64,000 nt of DNA. Origin: Plantibacter sp. Leaf314 (GTDB lineage Bacteria > Actinomycetota > Actinomycetes > Actinomycetales > Microbacteriaceae). The notes beneath the pieces are model-generated. The model ran no database searches. It saw only the letters and a program-made list of their open reading frames with translations, and was not told the DNA's origin. The stretch covers positions 761,437 to 825,436 of the forward strand of contig NZ_LMOB01000001.1 of the NCBI RefSeq assembly GCF_001423185.1, read 5' to 3'. Each line of letters starts with the position of its first letter. Position 1 is the first letter of the stretch. The translations under genes were made by a program, and so were the position numbers. Positions 1 through 8,812 of the stretch are shown piece after piece.

Positions 1-1
1 C

Positions 2-784
2 CTCGTCGATGAAGCGCTCACCAGCTGGTCCGACGAGCGGATCTCGGCGATCGGGGACTGCGCGCACATTCTCACCCCGACGCCGGAGCGCCTGAGCGAA
101 CGGGTCGTCCCCGGCGGCCCCTCCGGACTCATCGGTCCGGGGTGGCGGCAGGCGGAGTGGCTCGCTGCCCGCCTCCTCCGAGCGGGCGGAGCGATCGACG
201 ATCGGCGCGGTCTGCTCACGCCCCCACCGGTCGAGCGATCCAGTCCGGTCGCGCTCAAGGCCATCGGCGTCGACGTGGTCGCGGTCGGCGACGTCCAGGT
301 CGACCCCTGGGACGTCTCCCCCGAAGCGACGGACTCCTGCGGGATGCACGGGCCGGCGAGGCGGAGCGTCTCGGTCTGGGCGGACCCCGACCACGGCCGG
401 TACGTGAAGATGGTCACCCGAGCCGGCGTCTTGAGCGCGTTCGTGGCCGTCGGGATGCCTCGGACCGCCGCTGAGCTGACCCTCCTCTACGAGAGCGGTG
501 GCGAGCTGCCCGCGGACCGTTCCGTACTGCTCCGCCTCGACGGGCCGGACGCCGCAGGCGCGTCATCCGCCGACGCCTTCGCACCGACCACGACCGTCTG
601 CACCTGCAACGGCGTGACCGTCGGCAGGATCCTGGAGGCGGCGGAGGCCGGCAGCACGACGGTCGCCTGCATCGGCAAGGCGACCCGTGCCGGCACCGGC
701 TGCGGCGGGTGCACCGATCGGATCACGGCGGTGCTGGAGCGTGTCGCGACCGGCGAGCATCAGGGTGAGCCGGTCGCCGTGTGA
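2..784 (+). CDS. FAD-dependent oxidoreductase with C-terminal BFD [2Fe-2S] domain (5'-truncated by window)
   Basis: The window opens inside this gene; about 260 C-terminal residues are visible. Close to the left edge an IGDCAH stretch matches the FAD-binding GD motif of the pyridine-nucleotide-disulfide oxidoreductase fold. Near the end a CTC pair followed about 30 residues later by CGGC forms a BFD-like [2Fe-2S] site, as in NirB and NasB-type proteins. The protein stops right after this domain and lacks the siroheme half of full NirB. I infer an NAD(P)H electron-transfer subunit for assimilatory nitrate or nitrite reduction; a related disulfide oxidoreductase is possible. Its true start lies outside the window. 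Confidence 0.75.
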   Translation, partial: LVDEALTSWSDERISAIGDCAHILTPTPERLSERVVPGGPSGLIGPGWRQAEWLAARLLRAGGAIDDRRGLLTPPPVERSSPVALKAIGVDVVAVGDVQVDPWDVSPEATDSCGMHGPARRSVSVWADPDHGRYVKMVTRAGVLSAFVAVGMPRTAAELTLLYESGGELPADRSVLLRLDGPDAAGASSADAFAPTTTVCTCNGVTVGRILEAAEAGSTTVACIGKATRAGTGCGGCTDRITAVLERVATGEHQGEPVAV

Positions 785-802
785 GGCTCCCGGGAACGAC
801 GA

Positions 803-842
803 CGGCGGAGGCGCCTGCTGCATGCAGCTGACGACTCCGCCG
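803..842. terminator. Compound hairpin between convergent genes
   Basis: An 8-bp stem (CGGCGGAG with CTCCGCCG) encloses an inner palindrome GCTGCATGCAGC at 817-828. It lies between the converging ends of the oxidoreductase gene and rimM, so it could terminate both. No U-run follows, as is common for hairpins in high-GC actinobacteria. Confidence 0.5.
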
Positions 843-877
843 TGCGGTGCGAACCGGAATACGGCTCGGAACGGGTG

Positions 878-1522
878 CTACTCGGGCTTCGACGTTCCGG
901 TCTCGTCCGGCGCCGTCTCCGGCGCCTCGGGCGCTTCGGCCTCTGGGGCGTCGGCGACCGGTGCGTCGTCGGCCTCGGGGAGCTCCTCGAAGAGCCCGGT
1001 CGGCGGCGTGACCGTCACGATCCCGGCGGCGACGTCCACAGCCGGGACGATGGCCTTGACGAACGGGACCATGACTTCGCCGTCGCGCGTCTTGACGATC
1101 AGGAGGTCCTGCGAGGGGAAGTGCTCGACCCGCGCGACGGTTCCGACCGACGCACCATCACGATGCACCGCCAGACCGACGAGCTGGTGGTCGTACCACG
1201 CGTCTTCCTCGGCCGGCAGCTCCGTCGGGTCCTGTTCGACCCACAGGATGGCCTTGACCAGGGTCTCGGCTTCGCTGCGATCGGTGATGCCGACGAAGAA
1301 CGCCACCGGCTGGCTGTTGTACCAGCGGAGCTCGATGAGCTCGAGTGACTTACCGCGCCATTTGGAGCCGGCGGGGACCTGCAGGGTGAAGCTCGCACCT
1401 GGCGTGAACCGGTGTTCCGGCTCGTCCGTGTAGAGCTCGACCTTCAGGGCGCCCTTCAGGCCATGTGCCTTCGTGAGCCGACCGACCCGCAGTTGGGTCT
1501 TCGGCTCCGTCTCCTCAGCCAC
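878..1522 (-). CDS. rimM: Ribosome maturation factor RimM
   Basis: RimM binds ribosomal protein S19 and assists 30S head maturation in the cytoplasm. The 214-residue product has the N-terminal RimM barrel (RVGRLTKAHGLKG at about 12-24) and a PRC-barrel domain around 108-175, ending in PPTGLFE. An acidic, Ala/Glu-rich tail of about 35 residues follows, longer than in enterobacterial RimM. The GTG start at 1520-1522 directly abuts the khpA stop, so the two are translationally linked. It is third in rpsP-khpA-rimM, the usual actinobacterial order. Confidence 0.95.
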   Translation of the reverse strand: MAEETEPKTQLRVGRLTKAHGLKGALKVELYTDEPEHRFTPGASFTLQVPAGSKWRGKSLELIELRWYNSQPVAFFVGITDRSEAETLVKAILWVEQDPTELPAEEDAWYDHQLVGLAVHRDGASVGTVARVEHFPSQDLLIVKTRDGEVMVPFVKAIVPAVDVAAGIVTVTPPTGLFEELPEADDAPVADAPEAEAPEAPETAPDETGTSKPE

Positions 1523-1774
1523 CTAGGCGCTTGCGCCGGTGGCGTCCGTGTCGACCACGTCGACGCGGACCCGCCGGCCGTCCGCCAACGCAGCCACGAG
1601 GGTGCGGAGGGACTTGGCCGTCCGGCCGGCACGACCGATGACCCGGCCGAGGTCCTCGGGGTTCACACGAACCTCGAGGACCTCGCCACGGGCGGAGTTC
1701 TGTGCCGTGACGCGAACGTCATCCGGGTGATCGACGATCCCCTTGACGAGGTGTTCGAGCGCGGGAGCGAGCAA
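1523..1774 (-). CDS. khpA: KH-domain RNA-binding protein KhpA
   Basis: This 83-residue protein is essentially one KH domain. The GxxG RNA-contact loop appears as GRAG within VIGRAGRTAKSLR at about residues 44-56. KhpA homologues bind RNA widely and, with KhpB, affect cell division and size in Gram-positive bacteria. The TTG start at 1772-1774 lies two bases after the rpsP stop, and its own stop abuts the rimM start. This fixes it as the middle gene of an rpsP-khpA-rimM operon. The start is set by that spacing and by the conserved LEHLVKGIVDHPDDV beginning. Confidence 0.92.
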   Translation of the reverse strand: MLAPALEHLVKGIVDHPDDVRVTAQNSARGEVLEVRVNPEDLGRVIGRAGRTAKSLRTLVAALADGRRVRVDVVDTDATGASA

Positions 1775-1776
1775 GG

Positions 1777-2199
1777 CTACGCCTGCTCTGCTTCGGCGGC
1801 GTCAGCGGCGGGAGCCTCGGCCTCGGCCGGAGCAGCCTTGGCCGGAGCCTCGGCCTTCGGCTTGAGGACGGGCTTCTTCTTCTCGTCGGCGACGAAGGCG
1901 GCCTTCGGCTCCTTGACGCGGACGGTGCTGACCGCGTCCTTGTCGCCCTTGAACTTGCCCCAGTCGCCCGTGAGCTTGAGGAGCGCTGCGACCTGCTCGG
2001 TCGGCTGCGCGCCGACGCTCAGCCAGTACTGTGCGCGCTCGGAGTCGACCTCGATGAACGAGGGCTCCTCGGTGGGGTGGTACTTGCCGATCTCCTCGAT
2101 GACACGGCCGTCGCGCTTCGTGCGCGAGTCGGCGACGACGATGCGGTAGAACGGCGCGCGGATCTTGCCGAGACGCTTGAGACGGATTTTGACAGCCAC
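1777..2199 (-). CDS. rpsP: 30S ribosomal protein S16
   Basis: The first 85 or so residues match S16 ([20 protein letters not shown] at the start, then [13 protein letters not shown]). The total of 140 residues exceeds the usual 80-90 because of a Lys/Ala/Glu-rich tail, which is common in actinobacterial S16. The GTG start at 2197-2199 is preceded by AGGAG about 7 bases upstream. An ATG farther upstream (2256) would add non-homologous residues and was rejected. It is the first gene of the operon with khpA and rimM. Confidence 0.97.
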   Translation of the reverse strand: MAVKIRLKRLGKIRAPFYRIVVADSRTKRDGRVIEEIGKYHPTEEPSFIEVDSERAQYWLSVGAQPTEQVAALLKLTGDWGKFKGDKDAVSTVRVKEPKAAFVADEKKKPVLKPKAEAPAKAAPAEAEAPAADAAEAEQA

Positions 2200-2292
2200 G
2201 ATTCTCCTGAATGATGTGATGTTTGATGTGCTCGCTGCCGAAAGGTGGGGCCACACGCTCGACGCGAAAACTGTGGTTGCTGCGGGCGTCGG

Positions 2293-2321
2293 ATAGAGGG
2301 TCGAACTCCGCGCAGACTCAA
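2293..2321 (-). promoter_or_regulatory. Candidate rpsP operon promoter
   Basis: On the minus strand TTGAGT (2316-2321) and CTCTAT (2293-2298) are separated by exactly 17 bases. This predicts a transcript start near 2286 and an rpsP leader of about 87 bases. The -10 match is imperfect, so the call is tentative. Confidence 0.4.
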
Positions 2322-2450
2322 CTCTCTATTCTGCCAGACATCGGCCGATCTGGGTAATCCTGCGACACGGGGGCGGAAGGACCGGCGTACCGCGTGGAAG
2401 GATGGGCTGGCGCACGGCACCCGGCCGTGCCCTGCGGGAGGTCGACGCCA

Positions 2451-3593
2451 ATGCCCATCGAGTTCGCCAGCTCCGAGCGTTCGACCGTCGGCCTCGAGTG
2501 GGAGGTCGCCCTCGTCGACCGCGACACCGGGGATCTCGTCGCCTCCGCCGACACCGTGCTCTCGGAACTCCGCGGCGACGACGGTTCCGAGCACGCGCAG
2601 ATCACGAACGAGCTGCTGCTCAACACGCTCGAGCTCGTCTCCGGGGTGCACCACACCGTGCCGGAGGCGATCGCGGACCTCGAGGGACAGCTGGCCGAGG
2701 TGCGCGCCATCACCGATCCCATGGGCGTGGAGCTCATCTGCAGCGGTTCCCACCCGTTCGGGCAGTGGTACGACCAGCAGGTGACCGACAAGCCGCGGTA
2801 CCACAAGCTCATCGACCGCACGCAGTGGTGGGGCCGGAACATGATGATCTGGGGCGTCCACGCCCATGTCGGCGTCGAGACGGTCGACAAGGTCCTCCCG
2901 ATCATGAACGGACTGCTGACGTACCTCCCGCACCTCCAGGCGCTGTCCGCGTCGAGCCCCTACTGGGGTGGTGTCGACACGGGGTACGCGTCGAACCGCG
3001 CACTCATGTTCCAGCAGCTCCCGACGGCAGGCCTCCCCTATCAACTCTCCGACTGGGAGCAGTTCGAGGCGTACGTGGACGACCTGACGGTGACGGGCAT
3101 CATCGAGGACCACACCGAGGTCCGCTGGGACGTGCGCCCCTCGCCCCAGTGGGGCACCGTGGAGATGCGCGCCTGCGACGGCGCGTCGACCGTGGGCGAG
3201 TTCGCCGCGCTCGCCTCCCTCATCCACTGTCTCACCGAACACCTCTCCGATCGCCTGGACGATGGCGAGCGACTGCAGACCCTGCAGCCCTGGTACGTCC
3301 GGGAGAACAAATGGCGCGCGGCGCGGTACGGGCTCGACGCCGAGATCATCCTCGACTCCTCCGGTCACGAACGGCTGGTGACGGACGACCTGCACGACCT
3401 GCTCGACACCCTCGCGCCGATCGCGCGCCGGCTCGGCTGCTCGGAGGAGCTGGCGAGCATCGCCTCGGTCATCGACCACGGCGCGAGCTACCAGCGTCAG
3501 CTCGCCGTCGCCCACGCGAATGGCGGCAGCCTGCAGGCGGTCGTGAGCGCGCTCGCGAAGGAGCTGCGACACGGGGTCCAGCCGACCACCTGA
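2451..3593 (+). CDS. Carboxylate-amine ligase, YbdK/GCS2 family
   Basis: The 380-residue product belongs to the glutamate-cysteine ligase type 2 family: it opens SSERSTVGLEWEVALVD and has a GSHPFG motif, WGVHAHVGV in the core, and HTEVRWDVRPSP later. Members ligate an amine to a carboxylate using ATP. E. coli YbdK shows weak glutamate-cysteine ligase activity, but the physiological substrate in Micrococcales, which use mycothiol, is unclear. The ATG at 2451 has GGGAGG nine bases upstream; an in-frame ATG at 2394 lacks such a site and adds unconserved residues. The gene is transcribed away from rpsP. Confidence 0.9.
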   Translation: MPIEFASSERSTVGLEWEVALVDRDTGDLVASADTVLSELRGDDGSEHAQITNELLLNTLELVSGVHHTVPEAIADLEGQLAEVRAITDPMGVELICSGSHPFGQWYDQQVTDKPRYHKLIDRTQWWGRNMMIWGVHAHVGVETVDKVLPIMNGLLTYLPHLQALSASSPYWGGVDTGYASNRALMFQQLPTAGLPYQLSDWEQFEAYVDDLTVTGIIEDHTEVRWDVRPSPQWGTVEMRACDGASTVGEFAALASLIHCLTEHLSDRLDDGERLQTLQPWYVRENKWRAARYGLDAEIILDSSGHERLVTDDLHDLLDTLAPIARRLGCSEELASIASVIDHGASYQRQLAVAHANGGSLQAVVSALAKELRHGVQPTT

Positions 3594-3603
3594 CGAGGCG
3601 GCG

Positions 3604-3984
3604 TCACTGGTCGCGGTCGAGCGTTCCGATCCGCGTGCCGGCGTCGTCGGTCACGATCAAGCGCTCGCCGTCGTCCGAGAGGGCGACCTCGGCGACGCCC
3701 CGGAGCCAGGTGTCGACGCCGGGGCACGCCATGAGTGTGCCCGCGACATCGGAGACCGCGACCGAGTCGTCCTCGGCCCGCCAGGAGCCGGAGAGGCTGT
3801 TGCACCCGTCGGAACCGGTGACCCGACCGTCGTCGGCGAAGACCAGGTGGGGCTCCGCTGCGCCGCTACCGTCGCCCCACGTTCCGACGACGCGCTCTCC
3901 GACGCCACCGGTGGAGCAAGCGGCGAGCAGCGCGGCCACGAGGACGACGCCGATGGCCGTCGCCGGCACCCTCAGCGCACGCAT
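3604..3984 (-). CDS. META-domain lipoprotein
   Basis: The 126-residue product starts with a short basic segment, a hydrophobic stretch and a lipobox (LLAAC, Cys at about 23), so it is probably a membrane-anchored lipoprotein. The remainder resembles a META/HslJ-like domain: VVGTWGDG near its start, GSDGCNSLSGSW in the middle and TLMACPG later. The function of this domain is not established. The ATG at 3982-3984 is chosen because upstream in-frame codons belong to the ffh antisense strand and encode only Arg-rich sequence. It lies just downstream of ffh, facing the ligase gene. Confidence 0.8.
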   Translation of the reverse strand: MRALRVPATAIGVVLVAALLAACSTGGVGERVVGTWGDGSGAAEPHLVFADDGRVTGSDGCNSLSGSWRAEDDSVAVSDVAGTLMACPGVDTWLRGVAEVALSDDGERLIVTDDAGTRIGTLDRDQ

Positions 3985-4000
3985 CCCGCCACCGCCGGTG

Positions 4001-5554
4001 TCAGCGACCCAGGAACTTCTGGAGTTCGGCGAGTTCAGCCTCGGTCGGCGCCTTCGTGCCCGCCGACGCGCCGCCACCGAGCCCGAAGCCCGCACCGGTT
4101 GCCGGGGCCTGCGCCTCGACGACACCGGCGTTCTCCGCTGCCCGCTTGGCCGGGTTCCCTGATCGGGAACCCTTCTTCTTCGCCTGAGGCTTCGGACGGT
4201 TCGTCCGTGCGCCGGGGACCGGGCCCATGCCGGGGATGTTCGGAACGCCGCCCTTGGCGACCGTCTTCATCATCTTGGCAGCTTGCTCGAACCGGTTCAC
4301 CAAGGCGTTGACCTCGGTCACCGTCATGCCGGAACCCTTGGCGATCCGCAGCCGGCGCGAGCCGTTCAGGATCTTCGGGTTGGTGCGCTCGGCGGTCGTC
4401 ATCGACTGGATGATCGCCTCGGTGCGCACGATCTCGCGCTCGTCGAAGTTCTGGAGCTGCTCCTTCATCTGGCCCATGCCAGGGAGCATGCCCATCATCT
4501 TCTTGATGGAGCCCATCCCCCGCAGCTGCTGCATCTGCTTGAGGAAGTCGTCGAGGGTGAACGAGTCGGTCGCGAACTTCTCGGCGACCTTGCGCGCCTC
4601 GTCCTCGTCGAAGTTCTGCTGCGCCTGCTCGATGAGGGTGAGGATGTCACCGAGGTCGAGGATCCGGCTGGCCATGCGGTCGGGGTGGAAGGGCTCGAAG
4701 TCGTCGAGGCCCTCGCCGGTCGACGCGAACATGATGGGACGGCCCGTGACCGAGGCGATCGAGAGGGCGGCTCCACCGCGGGCGTCGCCGTCGAGCTTCG
4801 ACAGCACGACACCGGTGAAGTCGACGCCGTCGAGGAAGGCCTTGGCCGTCGCGACCGCGTCCTGTCCGATCATCGCGTCGATGACGAAGAGCACCTCGTC
4901 GGGGTCCACCGCCTTGCGGATGTTCGAAGCCTGCTTCATGAGCTCGGCGTCGACACCGAGTCGACCTGCGGTGTCGACGATGACCGTGTCGTAGAGCTTC
5001 TGCTCGGCGAACTTGACGCCGTCGCGCGCGACCTTCACGGGGTCGCCGACGCCGTTGCCCGGCTCGGGCGCGTAGACGGGGACACCCGCCTGTTCACCGA
5101 CGACCTGGAGCTGCGTGACCGCGTTCGGCCGCTGGAGGTCCGAGGCGATGAGCAACGGCGTGTGGCCGTCCTTCTTGAGCCACTTGGCGAGCTTGCCCGC
5201 GAGCGTCGTCTTTCCGGCACCCTGGAGGCCGGCGAGCATGATGACGGTCGGTGGCTTCTTCGCGAACTCGAGCCGGCGCTGCTGGCCGCCGAGGATCGTG
5301 ATGAGCTCGTCGTTGACGATCTGCACGACCTGCTGCGCCGGGTTCAGCGCCTTGCTGACCTCGTCCCCGAGTGCGCGTTCGCGGACGCGACCGGTGAAGT
5401 CCTTGACGACGTCGAGTGCGACGTCCGCGTCGAGGAGTGCGCGGCGGATCTCGCGGACAGTGCCGTCGACATCGGCAGCGGAGAGCTTGCCCTTGGTGCG
5501 GAGGTTCTTGAACGTGTCCGCGAGGCGGTCAGAGAGGGTACCGAACGTTGCCAT
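4001..5554 (-). CDS. ffh: Signal recognition particle protein Ffh
   Basis: Ffh is the SRP54 GTPase that delivers nascent membrane proteins to FtsY. The 517-residue product has the helical N domain, the P-loop GLQGAGKTT at about 109-117, the DTAGR motif, and a Met-rich M domain (MGMLPGMGQMKEQL) that binds signal sequences and 4.5S RNA. A Gly/Ala/Lys-rich C-terminal tail carries GGGASAG. The start has GGAGGG upstream. Its partner ftsY lies about 2.3 kb away on the same strand, beyond plus-strand lipB-lipA. Confidence 0.98.
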   Translation of the reverse strand: MATFGTLSDRLADTFKNLRTKGKLSAADVDGTVREIRRALLDADVALDVVKDFTGRVRERALGDEVSKALNPAQQVVQIVNDELITILGGQQRRLEFAKKPPTVIMLAGLQGAGKTTLAGKLAKWLKKDGHTPLLIASDLQRPNAVTQLQVVGEQAGVPVYAPEPGNGVGDPVKVARDGVKFAEQKLYDTVIVDTAGRLGVDAELMKQASNIRKAVDPDEVLFVIDAMIGQDAVATAKAFLDGVDFTGVVLSKLDGDARGGAALSIASVTGRPIMFASTGEGLDDFEPFHPDRMASRILDLGDILTLIEQAQQNFDEDEARKVAEKFATDSFTLDDFLKQMQQLRGMGSIKKMMGMLPGMGQMKEQLQNFDEREIVRTEAIIQSMTTAERTNPKILNGSRRLRIAKGSGMTVTEVNALVNRFEQAAKMMKTVAKGGVPNIPGMGPVPGARTNRPKPQAKKKGSRSGNPAKRAAENAGVVEAQAPATGAGFGLGGGASAGTKAPTEAELAELQKFLGR

Positions 5555-5623
5555 GATCCCTCCAGTTTAGGGCAGTCGGCGTCCTGGTCCCGTCGATCGA
5601 TCGGAACCACCGGAGATGAGTAT

Positions 5624-5650
5624 TTGGACGGCGTCCAAGAATGCTATCGT
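5624..5650 (+). promoter_or_regulatory. lipB promoter overlapped by a perfect inverted repeat
   Basis: TTGGACGGCGTCCAA (5624-5638) is a perfect 6-bp inverted repeat with a 3-bp spacer. It is followed by an extended -10, TGCTATCGT, whose TATCGT lies at 5645-5650. The lipB ATG begins 7 bases later, predicting a leaderless or nearly leaderless mRNA. The repeat covers the -35 position and could be an operator. Confidence 0.55.
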
Positions 5651-5657
5651 GGCCGCC

Positions 5658-6332
5658 ATGACAGAGCTCCTCCTCGCCGGACTCGCCCCGGCGTTCGTCC
5701 CCTACCTCGACGGCTGGGCGCTGCAGCGCCGGGTGCACGCGGCCGTGGTCGCCGGCACCGGCCCCGAACAGTTGATCCTCTGCGAACACGAGCCGGTGTA
5801 CACGGCGGGCAAGCTGACGCGCGCCGACGAACGTCCGGACGACGGGACTCCGGTCGTCCCGGTGGACCGCGGCGGGCGGATCACCTGGCATGGCCCCGGA
5901 CAGCTCACCGGCTACCCCATCGTCCGCCTGCCGGAGCCCGTCGACGTCGTCGCCCATGTGCGTCTGCTCGAGGAGGTCATGCTGCGGACCATCGCCGAGC
6001 TCGGGGTCACCGGGCGGCGGATCGAGGGACGGTCCGGCGTCTGGGTGGATCCGGCGGACGGCGGTCCCGCGGCGAAGATCGGGGCCGTCGGCGTTCGCAT
6101 CCAAGGCGGGGTCGCGATCCACGGCTTCGCCCTCAACTGCAGCAACTCGCTCGAGCCGTTCGAGCACATCGTCGCGTGCGGCATCGCCGACGCCGGTGTC
6201 ACCACGATCAGCAAGGAGCTCGGCCGCACGGTCACGCCGGGTGACGTGGCTCATCGCGTGGCGGAACGGTTCGCAGACCTCCAACACGGTTGGCGGTTCA
6301 CCTCCGCCCCTGCGGTCGGAGCGGTCGCGTGA
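5658..6332 (+). CDS. lipB: Octanoyl-[acyl-carrier-protein]:protein N-octanoyltransferase LipB
   Basis: LipB transfers octanoate from acyl-ACP to the lipoyl domains of 2-oxo-acid dehydrogenases and the glycine-cleavage H protein. The 224-residue protein shows [18 protein letters not shown], the catalytic Lys in [10 protein letters not shown] (about 140) and the catalytic Cys in HIVACGI (about 174). The ATG at 5658 matches the family N-terminus and sits 7 bases after a -10 box; the in-frame ATG at 5616 would include the promoter. It overlaps lipA by four bases (GTGA). Confidence 0.96.
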   Translation: MTELLLAGLAPAFVPYLDGWALQRRVHAAVVAGTGPEQLILCEHEPVYTAGKLTRADERPDDGTPVVPVDRGGRITWHGPGQLTGYPIVRLPEPVDVVAHVRLLEEVMLRTIAELGVTGRRIEGRSGVWVDPADGGPAAKIGAVGVRIQGGVAIHGFALNCSNSLEPFEHIVACGIADAGVTTISKELGRTVTPGDVAHRVAERFADLQHGWRFTSAPAVGAVA

Positions 6333-7345
6333 GCGCCTGTGGTGCACCGGCACCCGATGCCGCGGCGGACACCGGCGGTCGCAAACTGCTGCGGCTCGAG
6401 GTCCGCAACGCGCAGACGCCCATCGAGCGGAAGCCCGACTGGATCAAGACCCGCGCGACGATGGGCCCCGAGTATCGGCAGCTCCAGACCCTCGTGCAGG
6501 AGGAGGGGCTGCACACGGTGTGCCAGGAGGCCGGGTGCCCGAACATCTTCGAGTGCTGGGAGGACCGCGAGGCGACCTTCCTCATCGGCGGCTCGCAGTG
6601 CACCAGGCGGTGCGACTTCTGCCAGATCGACACCGGCAAACCCGCCGACTACGACCGCGACGAGCCGCGCCGGGTCGCCGACTCCGTGCAGCGCATGCGG
6701 CTCCGCTACGCGACCGTGACGGGTGTGGCCCGCGACGACCTTCCCGACGAGGGCGCGTGGTTGCACGCCGAGACCGTCCGCCGCATCCACGAGACCAACC
6801 CCGGCACGGGTGTTGAGATCCTCGCGACCGACTTCTCCGGCAACCCCGACCTCCTCGGCGAGGTGTTCGCCTCACGTCCCGAGGTGTTCGCGCACAACGT
6901 GGAGACGGTCCCGCGCATCTTCAAGCGGATCAGGCCCGCGTTCCGGTACGAGCGGTCGCTCGACGTCCTCACCCAGGCCAGGGCCGCCGGGCTCATCACG
7001 AAGTCCAACCTCATCCTGGGCATGGGCGAGGACCGGAGCGAGATCAGCCAGGCGCTCGAGGACCTGCACGAGGCGGGCACGGACATCATCACCGTCACGC
7101 AGTACCTGCGCCCGACGCCTCGGCATCTCCCCGTCGACCGATGGGTGAAACCGCAGGAGTTCCTCGAGATCAAGGAGGAGGCCGAGGAGATCGGGTTCCT
7201 CGGCGTGCTGGCCGGTCCGCTCGTCCGCTCCTCCTACCGGGCCGGTCGCCTCTGGGCGCAGTCCATGACGGCGAAGGGACTGCCGGTCCCCGAGGGCCTG
7301 CGCCATCTCGCGGACTCCTCGCTCGGGTTCGCCCAGGCGGTCTGA
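6329..7345 (+). CDS. lipA: Lipoyl synthase LipA
   Basis: LipA is a radical-SAM enzyme that inserts two sulfurs into protein-bound octanoate. All six iron-sulfur ligands are present: the auxiliary CX4CX5C set (about residues 65, 70, 76) and the radical-SAM CX3CX2C set (CTRRCDFC, about 91-98). The RSSY motif that closes on the auxiliary cluster is at the C-terminus. The GTG start overlaps the lipB stop as GTGA, so translation is coupled. An upstream ATG at 6290 would run through lipB in another frame and was rejected. Confidence 0.97.
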   Translation: MSACGAPAPDAAADTGGRKLLRLEVRNAQTPIERKPDWIKTRATMGPEYRQLQTLVQEEGLHTVCQEAGCPNIFECWEDREATFLIGGSQCTRRCDFCQIDTGKPADYDRDEPRRVADSVQRMRLRYATVTGVARDDLPDEGAWLHAETVRRIHETNPGTGVEILATDFSGNPDLLGEVFASRPEVFAHNVETVPRIFKRIRPAFRYERSLDVLTQARAAGLITKSNLILGMGEDRSEISQALEDLHEAGTDIITVTQYLRPTPRHLPVDRWVKPQEFLEIKEEAEEIGFLGVLAGPLVRSSYRAGRLWAQSMTAKGLPVPEGLRHLADSSLGFAQAV

Positions 7346-7358
7346 ACGCCGGGGCTCC

Positions 7359-7382
7359 GTCCCGGGGCCGAGGCCCCGGGAC
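7359..7382. terminator. GC-rich hairpin after lipA
   Basis: A perfect 10-bp stem (GTCCCGGGGC, loop CGAG, GCCCCGGGAC) lies between the ends of lipA (plus) and the DUF2004 gene (minus). It can serve both converging transcripts. No U-tract follows. Confidence 0.6.
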
Positions 7383-7883
7383 TCAGTCCTCGCTCGTGAC
7401 CCCGGTGACCTCGCCGTCGGAGCTGTAGGCCACCATGAGCACGCCGTCGAGCTGGTCGGCGTCGAGTGAGTACTCGAAGATCGCGAACGCTTCGTCGCCG
7501 TTGTGCTGATGCGGCGCGAACCCGACACTCAGCAGGGTCATCGATCGGATGACGTCGACGTCGCGGTCGCCGGACTCGTCGACGAGGACGTCCGGCAAGG
7601 ACTCGCCCAGCTCCTCGACGGCCTGGATGATGTACTCCGTGACCTCCGAGGTGCGGTCGTCGACCTCGCTCAGCATCGCCTCGCGGGAGCGCAGGTCGAA
7701 GCCCTCGAGGGCCAGGATCATCGCGGCCGCGAGGTCGAGCGCGTCGGCGGGGATCTCGTCCTCCTCGGGCGCGCTGAGCGAGATGGACACGGACTGCTCG
7801 CCCACGTCGATGTTGTCCGACCAGTACACGCCGCCGCCCGGCTCGGTCGCGATGATGCCGAAGTAGTCGTGCTCGATCGCCAT
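7383..7883 (-). CDS. DUF2004-like acidic protein
   Basis: The 166-residue product is strongly acidic and lacks a signal peptide or membrane segment, so it is probably cytoplasmic. It resembles DUF2004-type proteins (HDYFGIIATEPGGGVYWSDNI at the start, then a helical middle and FAIFEYSLD near the end). No biochemical function is known to me. Its ATG overlaps the ftsY stop by one base (TGATG), so it is coupled to ftsY. Confidence 0.7.
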   Translation of the reverse strand: MAIEHDYFGIIATEPGGGVYWSDNIDVGEQSVSISLSAPEEDEIPADALDLAAAMILALEGFDLRSREAMLSEVDDRTSEVTEYIIQAVEELGESLPDVLVDESGDRDVDVIRSMTLLSVGFAPHQHNGDEAFAIFEYSLDADQLDGVLMVAYSSDGEVTGVTSED

Positions 7884-8761
7884 CAGTTGCCCACCAGGTT
7901 CTGCGCGAAGACGTGGGGCGTGAACCCGGTGAGGTCCCCGATCCCCTCACCCTGTCCGACGAGTTTGATCGGGATGCCCGTCTTCTCCTGGACGGCGAGG
8001 ACGAACCCGCCCTTCGCGGAGCCGTCGAGCTTCGTCAGGACGAGCCCCGTCACGCCGGCGTGCTCGATGAACGCCTGCGCCTGCGACAGGCCGTTCTGCC
8101 CGGTCGTCGCGTCGAGGACGAGGAGCACCTCCGAGATGGGCGCCTGCTTCTCGACGACGCGCCGGATCTTCGACAGCTCGTCCATCAGTCCGCCCTTGGT
8201 CTGCAGCCGGCCAGCGGTGTCGATGATGACGATCTCGGTCCCCGTCCGCTTCGCGTATTCGATCGTCTGGAACGCGACCGAGGCCGGATCCTGACCCTGC
8301 TGCTGGGGCCGCACGATCTGTGCGCCGGCGCGCTCCGCCCAGGTCGCGAGCTGTTCGACCGCCGCGGCACGGAAGGTGTCCGCCGCCCCGACGACGACAC
8401 TGCGGTCGTAGTTGCGGAGGAATTTCGCGAACTTGCCGATGGTCGTGGTCTTGCCGACCCCGTTGACGCCGACGACGAGGACCACCGCCGGACGCTCGCT
8501 GAGCTTCAGGGTCGTGTCGAACTTCGACAGCCGCTCCTCGACCTCCTCGCGGAGCATCCGCTGCAGGTCGCGCGGATCGGTCGTGCGGTAGCGGTCGACG
8601 GAGGCGTGCAGACCGGTGACGATCGACTCGGTGACGTCAGGGCCGAAGTCGGCGCCGATGAGCGCGTCCTCGAGGTCCTCCCACGTCGTCTCGTCGATCG
8701 TCGGACGTTGGAACATGCCTTTGAGGGCACCGGAGAGCGACCAGGGTGTGCGTGCAGCCAT
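7883..8761 (-). CDS. ftsY: Signal recognition particle receptor FtsY
   Basis: FtsY is the SRP receptor GTPase that docks Ffh at the membrane. The 292-residue product contains only the NG domain: a helical N domain, the P-loop GVNGVGKTTT at about 98-107, the DTFRAAA and DTAGR motifs, and the closing FTPHVFAQNLVGN. The acidic A domain seen in E. coli FtsY is absent, as in many Gram-positives. The ATG lies 6 bases after a TACGCT -10 box, suggesting a leaderless transcript. The DUF2004 gene is coupled downstream; smc lies upstream. Confidence 0.97.
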   Translation of the reverse strand: MAARTPWSLSGALKGMFQRPTIDETTWEDLEDALIGADFGPDVTESIVTGLHASVDRYRTTDPRDLQRMLREEVEERLSKFDTTLKLSERPAVVLVVGVNGVGKTTTIGKFAKFLRNYDRSVVVGAADTFRAAAVEQLATWAERAGAQIVRPQQQGQDPASVAFQTIEYAKRTGTEIVIIDTAGRLQTKGGLMDELSKIRRVVEKQAPISEVLLVLDATTGQNGLSQAQAFIEHAGVTGLVLTKLDGSAKGGFVLAVQEKTGIPIKLVGQGEGIGDLTGFTPHVFAQNLVGN

Positions 8762-8767
8762 GGTCTC

Positions 8768-8773
8768 AGCGTA
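8768..8773 (-). promoter_or_regulatory. ftsY -10 box (leaderless)
   Basis: TACGCT on the minus strand, six bases (GAGACC) before the ftsY ATG. No ribosome binding site fits between box and start, so the mRNA probably begins at the A of ATG. Confidence 0.5.
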
Positions 8774-8812
8774 GCCGTCGGCGGGGCGGTCCCGTCGCGG
8801 GACGGGGAACGA

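Noticed and set aside
4283..6244. A 653-codon plus-strand frame opposite ffh that runs into lipB in another frame
   Set aside because: The sequence is low-complexity and crosses the lipB promoter; ffh and lipB explain the DNA.
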